NCBI RefSeq assembly: GCF_019578655.1
Contig: NC_063256.1
Span: 26,832,342 to 26,896,341 of the forward strand
Source of the DNA: Ricinus communis
Taxonomy: Eukaryota > Streptophyta > Magnoliopsida > Malpighiales > Euphorbiaceae
DNA: 64,000 nt
Direction: 5' to 3'
Shown here: one piece after another, positions 46,875-56,804 of the stretch
Position numbering within the stretch: position 1 is the first letter of the stretch
Layout: each line of letters starts with the position of its first letter
Notes under the pieces: model-generated
Databases searched by the model: none
Seen by the model: the letters and a program-made list of their open reading frames with translations, nothing else
Told to the model about the DNA's origin: nothing
Translations under genes and position numbers: made by a program

Positions 46875-48664
46875 ACCTCTTGATAATTTGATCTACACAA
46901 ATTCTAAACAAGAAGGGGTCGTCCCAAATGTAATACTTCAAGTCAGCAAAGAATTTCTTCTTTTGCTGGCCCGTCATACCCTTTGGGAGTACCCTTACAG
47001 CCAAATAATTTGCATAATCAGAAAACCAAGGAATATCATTTGCCACCTGCATTGAGCATAAGTGCTCATCCGAAAAGAAGTCATCGTTCTCTTGCTCATT
47101 AAGCTCCTCCAAGTGCGGGTTCTCTAATCGAGAAAGATGGTCTGCTGCAAGATTTTCAGCTCCTCGTTTGTCCTTAATTTCCAAGTCAAATTCCTGTAAT
47201 AGAAGAACCCAACAAATCAATCTTGGCTTAGAATCATGCTTTGAAAATAAATACCTTAAAGCAGAATGATCCATGTAAACAATTGTCTTTGACAACATAA
47301 GGTAGGAACGGAATTTATCAAAAGCGAACACGACAGCTAGGAGCTCTTTCTCTGTGGTTGTATAGTGTTCTTGGGCGTCCGTAAGTGTCTTGCTAGCGTA
47401 GTAAATAGGTTGGAATTTCTTCTCCTTGCGCTGGCCTAAAACAGCTCCAACTGCAAAATCACTAGCATCGTACATAAGCTCAAAGGGCAGCTCCCAATCA
47501 GGAGAAACCATGATGGGAGCCGTGGTTAGTTTTTCCTTTAATAACTCAAAAGCTCTTAAAAAATCATCATCAAATTCAAAAGGTATATCTTTTACTAGTA
47601 ATTGAGTTAAAGGCCTAGCGATCTTAGAAAAGTCCTTAATGAACCTTCTATAAAACCCTGCATGCCCTAAGAAACTTCTAACAGCCCTAACCGAAGTAGG
47701 GGGGTAGTTACTTATAACTTCCACTTTAGCTCTATCTACTTCCAACCCTGCATGTGACACTTTATGTCCTAAGACTATACCCTCTTGGACCATAAAATAA
47801 CATTTTTCCCAATTCAACACTAGATTAGTTTCAATACACCTAGCTAACATCCTTTCCAAATTTTTCAAACAATGGGAAAAAGAGTTACCGAATACAGAGA
47901 AGTCATCCATGAAGACCTCCATCGACTCCTCTATCATGTCATGGAAAATGGCCATCATACACCGCTGAAAGGTCACAGGCGCATTACACAAGCCAAACGG
48001 CATCCTCCTATAGGCAAATGTGCCATAAGGACAAGTGAATGTCGTCTTCTCTTGGTCTTCTGGTGCTATGGAAATCTGAAAATAACCAGAAAAACCGTCA
48101 AGAAAATAGTAATACTTATGGCCTGAAAGCCTCTCAAGCATTTGATCGATAAAAGGAAGGGGAAAGTGGTCCTTTCGGGTTGCATCATTCAAGCGTCGGT
48201 AGTCTATGCAAACCCAAAGCACATTCATTCGTGTAGGGATCAGCTCCTCCTTTCATTTTTCACCACCGTCATGCCCCCTTTCTTAGGAACCACCGCATGT
48301 GGACTCACCCAAGCACTCGCCGGGAAATAGGGTAAATTAAACCTGCATCAAGAAGTTTAATTACCTCTTTTTTAACCACCTCTTTCATATGAGGGTTCAA
48401 CCGCCTTTGTGGCTGCACCACCGGTTTGAACTCATCCTCCATCAAAATCTTATGAAGGCAGTAACTCGGGTTTATTCTTGGTATGTCAGCCGTCTTATAC
48501 ACAAATGCCTTTGCATACCTTCTCAAAATACACAACACCATCTCCCTCTCCTCAGGTGTAAGATGAGCGAAAATAATAACCGGTAAGTGCTTTGCTTCAT
48601 CTAGGTAGGCATATATTAAGTGCGCTGGCAACTCTTTCAATTCAAGAACGGGCGGCTCCTCCAA
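46828..48664 (-). pseudogene. Athila reverse transcriptase and RNase H (E3)
   Basis: The frame 48664..48305 starts at the protease-RT linker (MEEPPVLELKELPAHL) and holds the RT start (QRRLNPHMKEVVKKEV). The 466-codon frame 48228..46828 carries [33 protein letters not shown], the catalytic box [10 protein letters not shown] (about residues 104-113), [15 protein letters not shown], then RNase H ([32 protein letters not shown]) and the HLSRLEN segment before integrase. One frameshift near 48250 separates the two frames. This is the best-preserved pol part of the window and a possible enzyme source for B and E2 in the past. Confidence 0.92.
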
Positions 48665-48757
48665 AGAAGGCTTCAGTTTCTTTACTCTTGACCTGTCAAG
48701 ATCAACAAAACCATCAGTCTTTTCATCATCAACATCAGCAGCTAATAAGTGCTGTAG

Positions 48758-49468
48758 CTACTCCAACACTTGTTCATAGGATAAATTGTCCTCATTTTCT
48801 TGCATTGCCACTTGCAAAGGATCATCAATCATTATTTCCTGCAATTGAGATTCCACAATATCATTGATAAAATCAATCGAACAAACAGTACCATCACGCT
48901 CATATGGGTATCTCAAGGATTTAGTCAAATCAAATGTAATGCTCTCATCATCTACCCTAAGTTTCAGCTTTCCGCTACTAACATTTATCAAAGCTTTAGA
49001 TGTAGCTAAAAATGGTCTACCTAGGATCAATGGGACATCACTCTCACCATTCATATCCATGACAACAAAATCCACAAGAAATATAAATTTGTTAACTTTA
49101 ACTAGCACATCTTCTATAATCCCTTTCGGGTACTTAACAGTTCTGTATGCTAGTTGTATACTCATCCTGGTAGGAGTTAGCTTAGAAGTGCTTAGTCCTA
49201 ACTCCTCAAACAATGAACTAGGCATCAAATTGATGCTAGCTCCCAAATCAGCTAATGCTAGCAATTTCAATTTATCTCCAATCAAACAAGGTATAGTAAA
49301 ACTCCTTGGGTCGCGTCGTTTGAGTGGAATCTTGCTCTGAAACACTGCTGAGCATTTTGCATTCAAGGTCACCAATCCCAAATCCTCTAACTTCCTCTTG
49401 TTGCTTAGGATTTCTTTTAAAAACTTTGCATACTTTGGCATCTGCGAAATAGCTTCAATAAACGGCAA
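48758..49468 (-). pseudogene. Athila aspartic protease (E3)
   Basis: A 236-codon open frame has FIEAISQMPKYAKFLKEIL at the start, the catalytic motif LADLGASINLMPSS at about residues 76-89, and VPLILGRPFLATS near residue 148. An acidic tail follows. A is very similar at 31932..32615. It ends at a stop before the RT linker, where E3 has TAG at a probable Gln. The frame itself is undamaged, but it is cut off from gag and RT. Confidence 0.88.
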
Positions 49469-49499
49469 GTTAATCCGTAATTGTTTAAAAAAATCTAAA

Positions 49500-51110
49500 A
49501 ATTTACCAAATTGTTGATCAACTTTATCCTACTTGAGTTTTACAGGATATGGAATGGGAGGTTGGTATGGCCTCAAGGGAATCTTCTTCGAATCCTCCTT
49601 CTCTTCAACTGCTCCCTTTTCTTTCTCTTCAGGCTTGTCTTTCTTTTCCGACTCATCCACCTGCACATTAGAATCATTATTAGCGAAAGGCTTAAATGAA
49701 CTAGTAAGTTCCTTACCTGATCTCAAAGTAATTGCTTTGGCATGCTCCCTTGGATTAGACTGTGTTACTTGAAAGGCGTCTGGCCGCCTCTCACCATCAT
49801 CCTAGACAACGCCCAATTTGAGTTTCTAAGTTCTGAATTGAAGCTTGTTGATTTCGAACGGTAGTGTCCGTTCTTGTCCTGTTCAAGTTGCAATGAACTT
49901 CATCATCAACTCTTCCAAGTTAGGTTTCTTCTCTTGACTACCTCCGGTTGATGGGGAATAGATTACATAGGTTGTCACGATGCAACCTCCGGTATCCCTA
50001 GTGGACCTTGGTTATTGGAGTTCCTCCATCCAAAATTAGGATGATTCCTCCACCGGGTTGTATGTAGACATCAGGGATCATTTCTCACGCCTACCTACAT
50101 AATCAACATGCTCAACGTTAGAAACATTAGTAGGCATAGAAGATGCAAACATACCTCTCGACTACAATTGGCAACGTAATGCGGTCCACCATGTAATTCA
50201 TATCCGGGCTGAATCGCTTGGACCGCATCCAAGTTGCTCTATCTTTTTGGAAAGTAGCTTGCGCCAAGGCCGAGGATCCCCCGCCTCCCATATACATGGG
50301 CCTGACCTCTAGCCCGTGGAATTTTCCATTGATAAGTGTTGGTGGCCATCTCTTCTATCAAATCCTAGGCTTGCTCAGGTGTTTTACTATTAATAGCTCC
50401 CCCTGCAGCCTACATCTACCATTTGTCTAGTGGTTGTATTCATGCCACTATAGAATGTCTGCACTTGCATCCAGAGAGGAAGACCATGGTGTGGGCAACA
50501 CCTTAACAAGTCCTCAAGCACTCCCAAAGCCCGACATTGATTCTCCTTCACCCCGCACAAAAGAAGATATGTTATTTCGCATTTGAGCGTCTTAGCAGGA
50601 GGAAAATACTTATTCAAAACTTTTCAGCCCAAAGAAGTCCAAGTAGTGATCGTTTTGGCAAGGATCGCAGCCCATCTTTTCGCTCTACCCTCAAGGAAAA
50701 GGAAATGTTTCAACCGTATGGCATCATCAGTTGTTCCATTAATCTTAAAGGTATCACATATTTCCAAAAGTTGGCGATATGCTGCTCGGATCTTCGCCGC
50801 CAATCCTCCAAATTGCACCGTATTCGGATCATCCGGATTACATTCGGCCTTTATTTCAAAATTATTGGCCGCCACGGAGGCCTCACTATCCCGCTTATGC
50901 CCCTCAGAGGGCCTAGCAAACTCAGACATGGTCCTTTCATCATTACCTTCATTTGCATTGTGGTTCTCCATCTCACTAGTTTCACGAACAGAATCTCGCC
51001 CAATCTCCTCCCTCTATCACCGTGACACGCCTCCTTAGCAATCCAAGAGAGCTGTTCGGATAAAGGCTCTGTAAGATTAGGATTAGAGCTCCGGTCATAA
51101 ACTACCCGAG
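49500..51110 (-). pseudogene. Athila gag (E3)
   Basis: It begins near 51105 (DRSSNPNLTEPLSEQLSW, collinear with the start of A gag at 14573). The capsid-like domain (frame 50971..50624) has LEICDTFKINGTTDDAIR and RAKRWAAI; the next frame (50617..50390) has YFPPAK, LLRCCPHHGLPLWMQVQTFY and TRQMVD. A damaged Cys/His region lies near 50180. The end (49726..49529) is Lys/Glu-rich after an ITLRSGKEL motif. Several frameshifts break it. Gag would form the particle and bind RNA. Confidence 0.85.
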
Positions 51111-51239
51111 CACAATAAAGAACAACAACACCAACAAACGAGATAAGAACAAAACTATACACAGAAATAAATTATGAACAAAAAGAGAAATGACTAGACT
51201 AACATATATTAAAATTTCAATTTAGTTCACAGAAACCGT

Positions 51240-51257
51240 TCCCCGGCAACGGCGCCA
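51240..51257 (-). other. Primer binding site of E3 (tRNA-Asp type)
   Basis: The minus strand reads TGGCGCCGTTGCCGGGGA, six bases from the LTR end. I know this as the usual Athila primer site, complementary to the 3' end of tRNA-Asp. It is undamaged and serves as reference for A, B and E2. Confidence 0.9.
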
Positions 51258-51263
51258 AAAACT

Positions 51264-52702
51264 TGATGTGTGCTAAGTCAAGCAAGACTATGACCTAAGG
51301 CAGTGTACCTATCTGGAGTATAGCACCCGAGTACCAAGTGTCGTATTCCCCAAAGAACGTGTGAACCTAAATCTACTCAATCTTCTCCCATATCTAATCA
51401 CAGAACATAAATGGTGTTGATGAATAATTTCTAAATTAAATAATAGCTACTCTAATTGTTGTCGAACTACATATACTAGGGAATGATTAATTCAAGTAAA
51501 AGAATAACCCTTTGGGAATTCTTGTCTCTAAGGAATGGAAACTAAGGGTGGAATTGATTGATTGAATCCAATTTCCATGGGAAAATCTCTACACAATTAA
51601 TGCCTTTCTCAAGGACACTAACATCTTAACTTAGATTAATTAGGTTGAAATCTCTTCCTAACTCTAATTACCCAAATTAGCATTATGTACCATTTAACAC
51701 TATTGAGAGTTGTTAATTCTCAATCCGGTAGAACGAAAACCCTATCTTTAGGTGAATTCAATTCTAGGTTGCAAAGGACAATCCAAACCTAAACGTCTTT
51801 CTCAAGATTATTCAAATTTCAAAAATCATTCAACAAGATATGAAGAACAAATCAATAAATACTTCCATTGCAAACCAATATTGACAATCAATACATTCAA
51901 TTCAAAATTTAAGTACAAAAATCCCTAGATAAAGAACCCCAATGGGTTAATAAGCTTAGGTAATCATGTCCATAATCACAACCAATAAGAATTCAATTAC
52001 AAAAAAATGACTAAAGGTAGAGGAACCCGAATACACCCTTGGATGAGAGTGAACAACTCCAATTCCTCGTGCCCAATTTTGGATTGATTCTTGTTCCTCT
52101 CACTCGGATTGAAACCAATCGACAATCCTCGCCAATCTTTGATCTTTGAAGAGAATCCAAGTGAAACCTTGATCCAAGTCTCCTTTTCTCTTAGTTTCAA
52201 CTCAGAAAACCCTTAGACAGGGAAAAAGATGAGTTTTGGACGTTCTAAACCCAGCTGCCTTTTTTTTTTCTCTCTTCGTTCTTTTAATTAATACCCCCTG
52301 TCGCCTCAAACACGGCCATGTCCCTGGCCGTGTTAAGGACACGGGCTGGTGTTCCTGGCCGTGTTACTCTCTGTGGCCATGCTCTATAAGATCTACTTCT
52401 TCTTTGATGACCAACACGGCCGTGTTGGTAACACGGCCTGTGTTTGTGACCGTGCTTAGAACACGGCTAGTGTTGAGACCAACACAGCCATGTTTAGCTT
52501 CCTCATACTCGTACTTAGCTCGTTTCGGCAGCTTTGACATCCAATTATGCTCCAATTCTTTCCTTTTTCATTCTTTGACTTCTTTTGGACCTAATGCACA
52601 TAAACATACGCATAGGGTGAGTGTTGGTACCAATTCACATCCAAGTATCCATAAAATCGATCTTAAAAACCCCATTTAGATGTGTGTATTTTACGCACAT
52701 CA
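51264..52702 (-). repeat. 5' LTR of E3
   Basis: It is 1439 bp, TG...CA bounded on the minus strand. The U3 contains the full palindrome cluster (52306..52490). Open frames in it (52236..52679 on plus, 51997..52200 on minus) also occur in the 3' copy and are not genes. Confidence 0.92.
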
Positions 52703-52707
52703 GCAGT

Positions 52708-52993
52708 CATCAAGTTTTCTACAATAGTTGACTCCGTTACCATCTTCACTTTTATTATCTCTTCCAATGCATCCTTTTAGCCTTCAAATGATTCATCACC
52801 TGTTTCGTATAAGGAAGACATTCATATGTCAGGGTGAAGCCATCGAACTACTGATCCAGCTCGCAATTTAAGCATTGCAGGATCAGAAGTTCCAAATGAA
52901 TCTTTCAATCAATCTAATATAACACCATTACCTCTTCCATGCGCGACCTACAAACTAGCAGACAAATGTCAACCACGAGAATAAGAAAAACTA
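52708..52993 (-). pseudogene. Possible second, antisense gene of the MULE (split by E3)
   Basis: On the minus strand a frame around 52993..52708 continues after E3 at 40207..40050. The joined reading holds a repeated 6-residue unit (TAESLM, TAENLM, NAENLI, TAESLI) coded by the 18-bp repeats, then a Trp/Tyr/Cys-rich end near 40060. Plant MULEs often carry a small second gene with a coiled coil and a hydrophobic end. No clear zinc finger is visible and stops are present, so this is weak. Confidence 0.3.
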
Positions 52994-53077
52994 GGGTTAC
53001 AGATTGCAAATGAATTTAGGAATTAGGGATTTGGGGCATATGAAGCGCGATGCATTTGGGAACAAGGATCTTCAATT

Positions 53078-53347
53078 TAATATGTGAAAAACGCACCGTT
53101 TCTATAAGGCAAAATGCAGCATTTCTGCTTTTACTTTAAAACGCACTGTATCTACGTAAACGTACCGTATCTACGTGTTTAGGTTACCAGAGCGCCGGCA
53201 TCCACGTGGAATAAACTTCACCAGAAATTTCATTTATGTATCGATTTGACAAAATTGATAATGTCATGCCTGACATTGTTACAATTAAAAACACATGATT
53301 AAATTGAGAAAACCGCCAAAGGTCGAGAATTCTTTTGCAATTAACCC
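53078..53347. repeat. Right terminal inverted repeat of the MULE
   Basis: It is the inverse of 36491..36760, with an extra ~12-bp direct repeat (TACGTAAACGTACCGTATC region near 53150). The end reads GCAATTAACCC. Confidence 0.85.
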
Positions 53348-53438
53348 TAAAAAATATAAGTTATATATATTAATATGTCATATAATATACTGATACTAGT
53401 AATCTAGTATACATATTATAATACTAGATTTAAAGTGC

Positions 53439-53993
53439 TTGAAAGCTAGGTGCAAATTAAAGTACTTGAAAGCTAATTATACCATTTATTATGGTGAAGA
53501 TGAGGCAAAATTTTTGAAAAAAATGGTGAAAACAGCTTTAAAGTTGATGGTGGATGAATACAAGATAATTGAGGATCAATTATATATGGGTGGGATTGTA
53601 GGGAGCTCAGAGAAATCTGCATATAATAGTGGGCCAAGTGATACGAAAATAAAAGAAGAGATTGATGAGTTCTTTTTAGAGGAAGAAGCGCAGCAGAATT
53701 TGTCTAAGATATCTGAGTTAGATAGGTACTTCGAAGAATTTGCAAAGAAACTCACCAATGATTTCGATATTTTAGCATTGTGGAAGGTGAATTCAGTAAG
53801 GTATCCTATCTTGTCCAAGGTTGCACGCGATGTATTAGCTATCCAAGCTTCAACAGTAGCCTCTGAATCTGCATTTAGTACTGGAGGACGAACTCTAGAT
53901 CAATATAGAAGTTCTTTACTTCCTATAACAGCGGAGATCCTTAGTTGTTGTCAAGATTGGCTTTACTTCTTACATATGTTTGTTTATTGTTGA
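53439..53993 (+). pseudogene. hAT transposase C-terminal fragment (dimerisation domain)
   Basis: The 184-codon frame holds ELDRYFEEFAKK near residue 88, then DILALWKVNSVRYPILSKVA and STVASESAFSTGGRTLDQYR, the conserved hAT dimerisation region of plant Ac-like transposases, followed by an end resembling LLPITAEILSCCQDWL. The catalytic part that normally precedes it (several hundred residues) is absent. The frame is open, so a short protein could be made, but it would lack the nuclease core. It lies between the MULE and the right end of the hAT. Confidence 0.88.
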
Positions 53994-54598
53994 TGCTGTT
54001 AAGTTTTATTGACGTAATTTTTTTACTTTATTGTAAAAATTATTCAAGATCCTGAGATTGGTGAGTCCTTTATGCCAAGATTAAATGTGGAGTGCTAATT
54101 TTGAGGGGAGGTAATAACATTCCTTTGCTAATTTTGGACATGTATTTTAGTGCTACATAAAGTTTGTAAATTTATTTATTTTAATGATTGCCATCTGCAA
54201 AACATTTTTATGCTAGTAGTAACATATATTTTAATGGTTTGTATTTGAATATTGAATGAATTATTATATTTACAAGTGACTGAATTGCAAAACAAGTTGT
54301 TCAAGAATGTGATTGCAATTCTAATTCAGATTTCATGCTACTTTTTTTAGGTTGGTAACCATATTATCTCTAAATGTATTTGATTAAAGATGAGATTAAA
54401 GTTGTATTTTCTAAATTTTTTAGAACCGAAAATAGCACCAAACCGAACTGTATTTAACCGTAAAATTGGTACAATACGGTATTGGATCCTTTTATGTTTG
54501 GTACGGTACTAGTACCTTCAATTTTAAAATAACCGAGATTTGGTATGGTACTGGTGATTTATAGATAACCGAATTGGAGTGATCCATGCTCAACCTTA

Positions 54599-55533
54599 AT
54601 AAGGTATACAGCATGATGGCAAGCAAAGGACCATAAATTGGATGGAAGGGAGGCTTCATAAAGTAACGTTCTTCCTGGCTCTATTATGTGTCGGTGATGT
54701 TGTTCAGCTGTAGCAACTCTTTGTAGGGTGTATGGAGGAGAAATCAAGTGTTCAATGCCATTGAGGCTGAGGTACGAGCTGAGACTTTGGTACTCATCAC
54801 CTCCATCAATATAGAGAGATAATATTTTAGAATTGAAATGCTTTTCCATTAAAGGATGAAACTCTTAGAAAATGGACGTGACTTCATTTTTGCGCCGCAG
54901 AGTATAAATCCAAGTGTATTTCGTGTACTGATAAACAAAAATACAATAATATAATTTTTTATCAAGAGAAATAACAGGGGATGGACCCCATAAATCACTA
55001 AAAATAATTTGAAGAGGTTTAGAACTTGATAAAATAAGACTAGAAAACGGAAGACGATGCGATTTATTTGTTAAACAAGAATTACAAAAATGAAATTTGT
55101 CTTTTACAGGAAGAGGAAAAGAGAAATTACGTAAAATAAATTTTAAAATTCTAGCATGAGGATGTCCTAGTCTGCGATGCCATGTTTCAATGGTGGTGTT
55201 GTGAGAGGCCATATGACTTTATGGAGGAGTTGGTGAAGAAGTGATAGACCACTCATACAACCCGTGTCTATTCCAACTGTGCACCAGCGGTTGCCCCATA
55301 GTTAGGTCCTTAACAAAGAAATCAGAAGGAAAAGATTCCACAGACGTTAAGTTATCTTTGCAAAAATTAGAAACTGATATTAAATTGCGTTTAATTTGAG
55401 GAGTACATAAAGTATTTTGCAAATGAAAAACAGAATTAGATGCATATAATTGAGTTGAACCAGTGTGGGTAATTGGAATTTTATTACCATCTCCCATTGT
55501 TACTTCTTCATTATCGTTGTACTTAGGCATATT
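54599..55533 (-). pseudogene. Copia protease end, pre-integrase and integrase core
   Basis: The frame 55530..55219 is the rear of protease (MGDGNKIPITHTGS, HLQNTLCTPQIKRNLISVS). The frame 55212..54865 has the pre-integrase finger (ETWHRRLGHPHARIL, CNSCLTNKSHR) and first Asp (FSDLWGPSP). The frame 54849..54559 has YIDGGDEYQSL with the second Asp, and AEQHHRHIIEPG around the catalytic Glu position. It ends at the hAT target duplication 54599..54606 and continues at 36062. Stops lie near 55215 and 54855. Confidence 0.85.
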
Positions 55534-56531
55534 CTACGGCTCAGTCGTGATATGATGCGTTGCGCCAGTGTCGAGGATCCATGGATTTGCAGATGCTTGG
55601 TATCCAGCAATATACTTTGCTTTTGTTTCAAGATGATTATGAGACTTGGAGCAACAAACTGATGCTATATGACCCGACCGATTGCATAGCTGACATTGAA
55701 CACCATTATTGAAAATATTGGGATTTTGTTGTCGCCACTGTGATTGTTGAGTGTGTTTATTGTTGGAAAATCGACGTGAATTGCGATATGAGCGAGAAGC
55801 CTGCATGTTTGGTGTTGATTTTGGTTGCAACAGCAGCTGTTATTGACGTAGAATTTTGTCGGCCTTGATGCTGCAGAAAGATTTCATGGTCTAGTAGCTT
55901 TTCATATAGCTTAGGATATTCTATCGGAATGCTCCAGTTGCAGATTGCTGCTGCCACTTCACGAAAATCGGAACCAAGCCTATTGAGAATTTTGACAGTT
56001 AATTCTGCTTCAACCACTGGTGAGCCTGCAGCAACTAGTTCGTCTGCAATGGTTCGAATTTGATGAAGATATTCATCAACACTCTTGTCTTCCTTGTTGA
56101 TTCGACTAAGTTGATCTCGTAAGCTGTAAATCCGTGTGTGACTTTTGTTTGCATAAGTGGTGTGCAAAAGAGACCACGCTTTTTTCTGCATTAGAGGCAC
56201 TAGCAACGGTGGAAGCTATGGTGCTATCGACAGAGGCCATCATAGCCTGGTGAATTAGTCGATCTTGACGAACCCAAAGACGGTAAGCTGGGTTGATTTC
56301 AGTTTTGTCTAGCCGAGTGATTGTTTGTGATGGGCGGGGCGTAGAGCCATCGAGATGCCCAGATAATTCATGACCTTCCAGAAGTAATGTTAATTGCGTT
56401 TTCCAAGTGGAGAAATTTGAGCTGCCTTGTAGTTTGATAGGTAACTGAGATGTTGGGTTGAATTGAATGATTTGATTATTTGAATTTGTGTTATCAGCGT
56501 TGATAAGGAAAGGCAATGTTGTGGAGGTCAT
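55534..56531 (-). pseudogene. Copia gag and start of protease
   Basis: ATG at 56531 opens gag (MTSTTLPFLINADNTN). The segment NFSTWKTQLTLLLEGHELSG and the UBN2-type gag region follow, in two overlapping frames (56531..56106 and 56206..55757) joined by a frameshift near 56150. The frame 55830..55534 holds a zinc knuckle (CQLCNRSGHIASVC, CCHC type), then the protease active site WILDTGATHHIT near 55560..55530. A stop at 55533 follows. The active-site motif is intact here, unlike in the left copia element. Confidence 0.88.
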
Positions 56532-56611
56532 TTTTGCCTCTGTTTTTTATTGCTTGTTGAGTGTAGCAGGAAAAAGAGAAGAAGATGATCAAACTCGTTA
56601 GAGCAGCAATA

Positions 56612-56624
56612 AACTCTGATACCA
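56612..56624 (-). other. Primer binding site of the copia element
   Basis: The minus strand reads TGGTATCAGAGTT, complementary to initiator tRNA-Met, the usual copia primer, directly after the LTR. Confidence 0.85.
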
Positions 56625-56804
56625 TAAAGAGTTTGAGAATGCAATCCGAGATTTTATTAAAATGAAGACTCAATTTATGTTACATCAGGTTTCCATTATT
56701 ATAGGAGCAATCTTAACAAATAAAATATCTAGATAATGGAACAAAGCATATAATAGACAAACAAACTAATGACTAAATCAATAACAGAAAAAGCTAAACT
56801 AATA
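56625..56804 (-). repeat. 5' LTR of the copia element
   Basis: It is 180 bp and pairs with 33632..33824. Differences are a few substitutions and small deletions near 56730..56804, so the insertion is not very old. Confidence 0.85.

Larger units (their letters stand above)
40208..52702 (-). mobile_element. Near full-length Athila-type element E3, target duplication GCAGT
   Basis: It is 12,495 bp on the minus strand and flanked by GCAGT (40203..40207 and 52703..52707). Its order is 5' LTR 52702..51264, perfect-looking primer site, gag, protease, RT, RNase H, integrase, ORF2 remnant, 3' UTR, PPT and 3' LTR 41576..40208. It is the only copy with a complete pol order, though frameshifts break it. 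Its two LTRs differ by few substitutions plus indels in the palindrome cluster, so it is young and the latest insertion of its nest. Confidence 0.9.
36491..53347 (+). mobile_element. Mutator-like element (MULE) with ~270-bp inverted repeats, inside the hAT
   Basis: The left end 36491..36760 and the right end 53078..53347 are inverted copies at high identity, starting GGGGTAATTGCAAAAGAATT and GGGTTAATTGCAAAAGAATT. Long terminal inverted repeats and a MuDRA-like gene (37220..39649) identify a MULE. A clear 9-bp target duplication could not be read; the flanks are AT-rich. The Athila element E3 sits at 40208..52702 inside it. Without E3 it is about 4.4 kb. Confidence 0.85.
36063..54598 (+). mobile_element. 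hAT-type DNA transposon, internally deleted and carrying nested elements
   Basis: Terminal inverted repeats TAGGGCTGAGCATGGATC (left) and TAAGGTTGAGCATGGATC (right, read inward) are flanked by perfect 8-bp copies ATAAGGTA (36055..36062 and 54599..54606). Subterminal regions are full of AACCGAA and GGTACGGTA words, typical of the group. Its own DNA is 36063..36490 plus 53348..54598, about 1.7 kb. A fragment of transposase is left (53439..53993). Everything between is later insertion. Confidence 0.9.
33632..56804 (-). mobile_element. Ty1/copia element (Ale/Retrofit-like), split by a hAT transposon
   Basis: The minus strand reads 5' LTR 56804..56625, primer site, gag, protease, integrase (to 54599), then after the inserted hAT the integrase end, RT, RNase H, PPT and 3' LTR 33824..33632. 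Without the insertion it is about 4.6 kb, a normal size. The LTRs are short (180 and 193 bp) and recognisably paired over most of their length. Domain motifs fit the Ale/Retrofit group. Matching target duplications were not found at its outer ends. Confidence 0.85.

Noticed and set aside
46828..48228. E3 as a currently active autonomous element
   Set aside because: RT-RNase H is open for 466 codons, but gag, the RT start, integrase and ORF2 all have frameshifts.
36485..53352. A 9-bp target duplication of the MULE
   Set aside because: The flanks (ATTAAAGTT and TAAAAAATA regions) are both AT-rich but do not match; I could not support a duplication.
53439..53993. A domesticated hAT-derived host gene
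   Set aside because: Only the dimerisation end is present, inside a hAT with its own ends and target duplication; no start region or promoter is seen.
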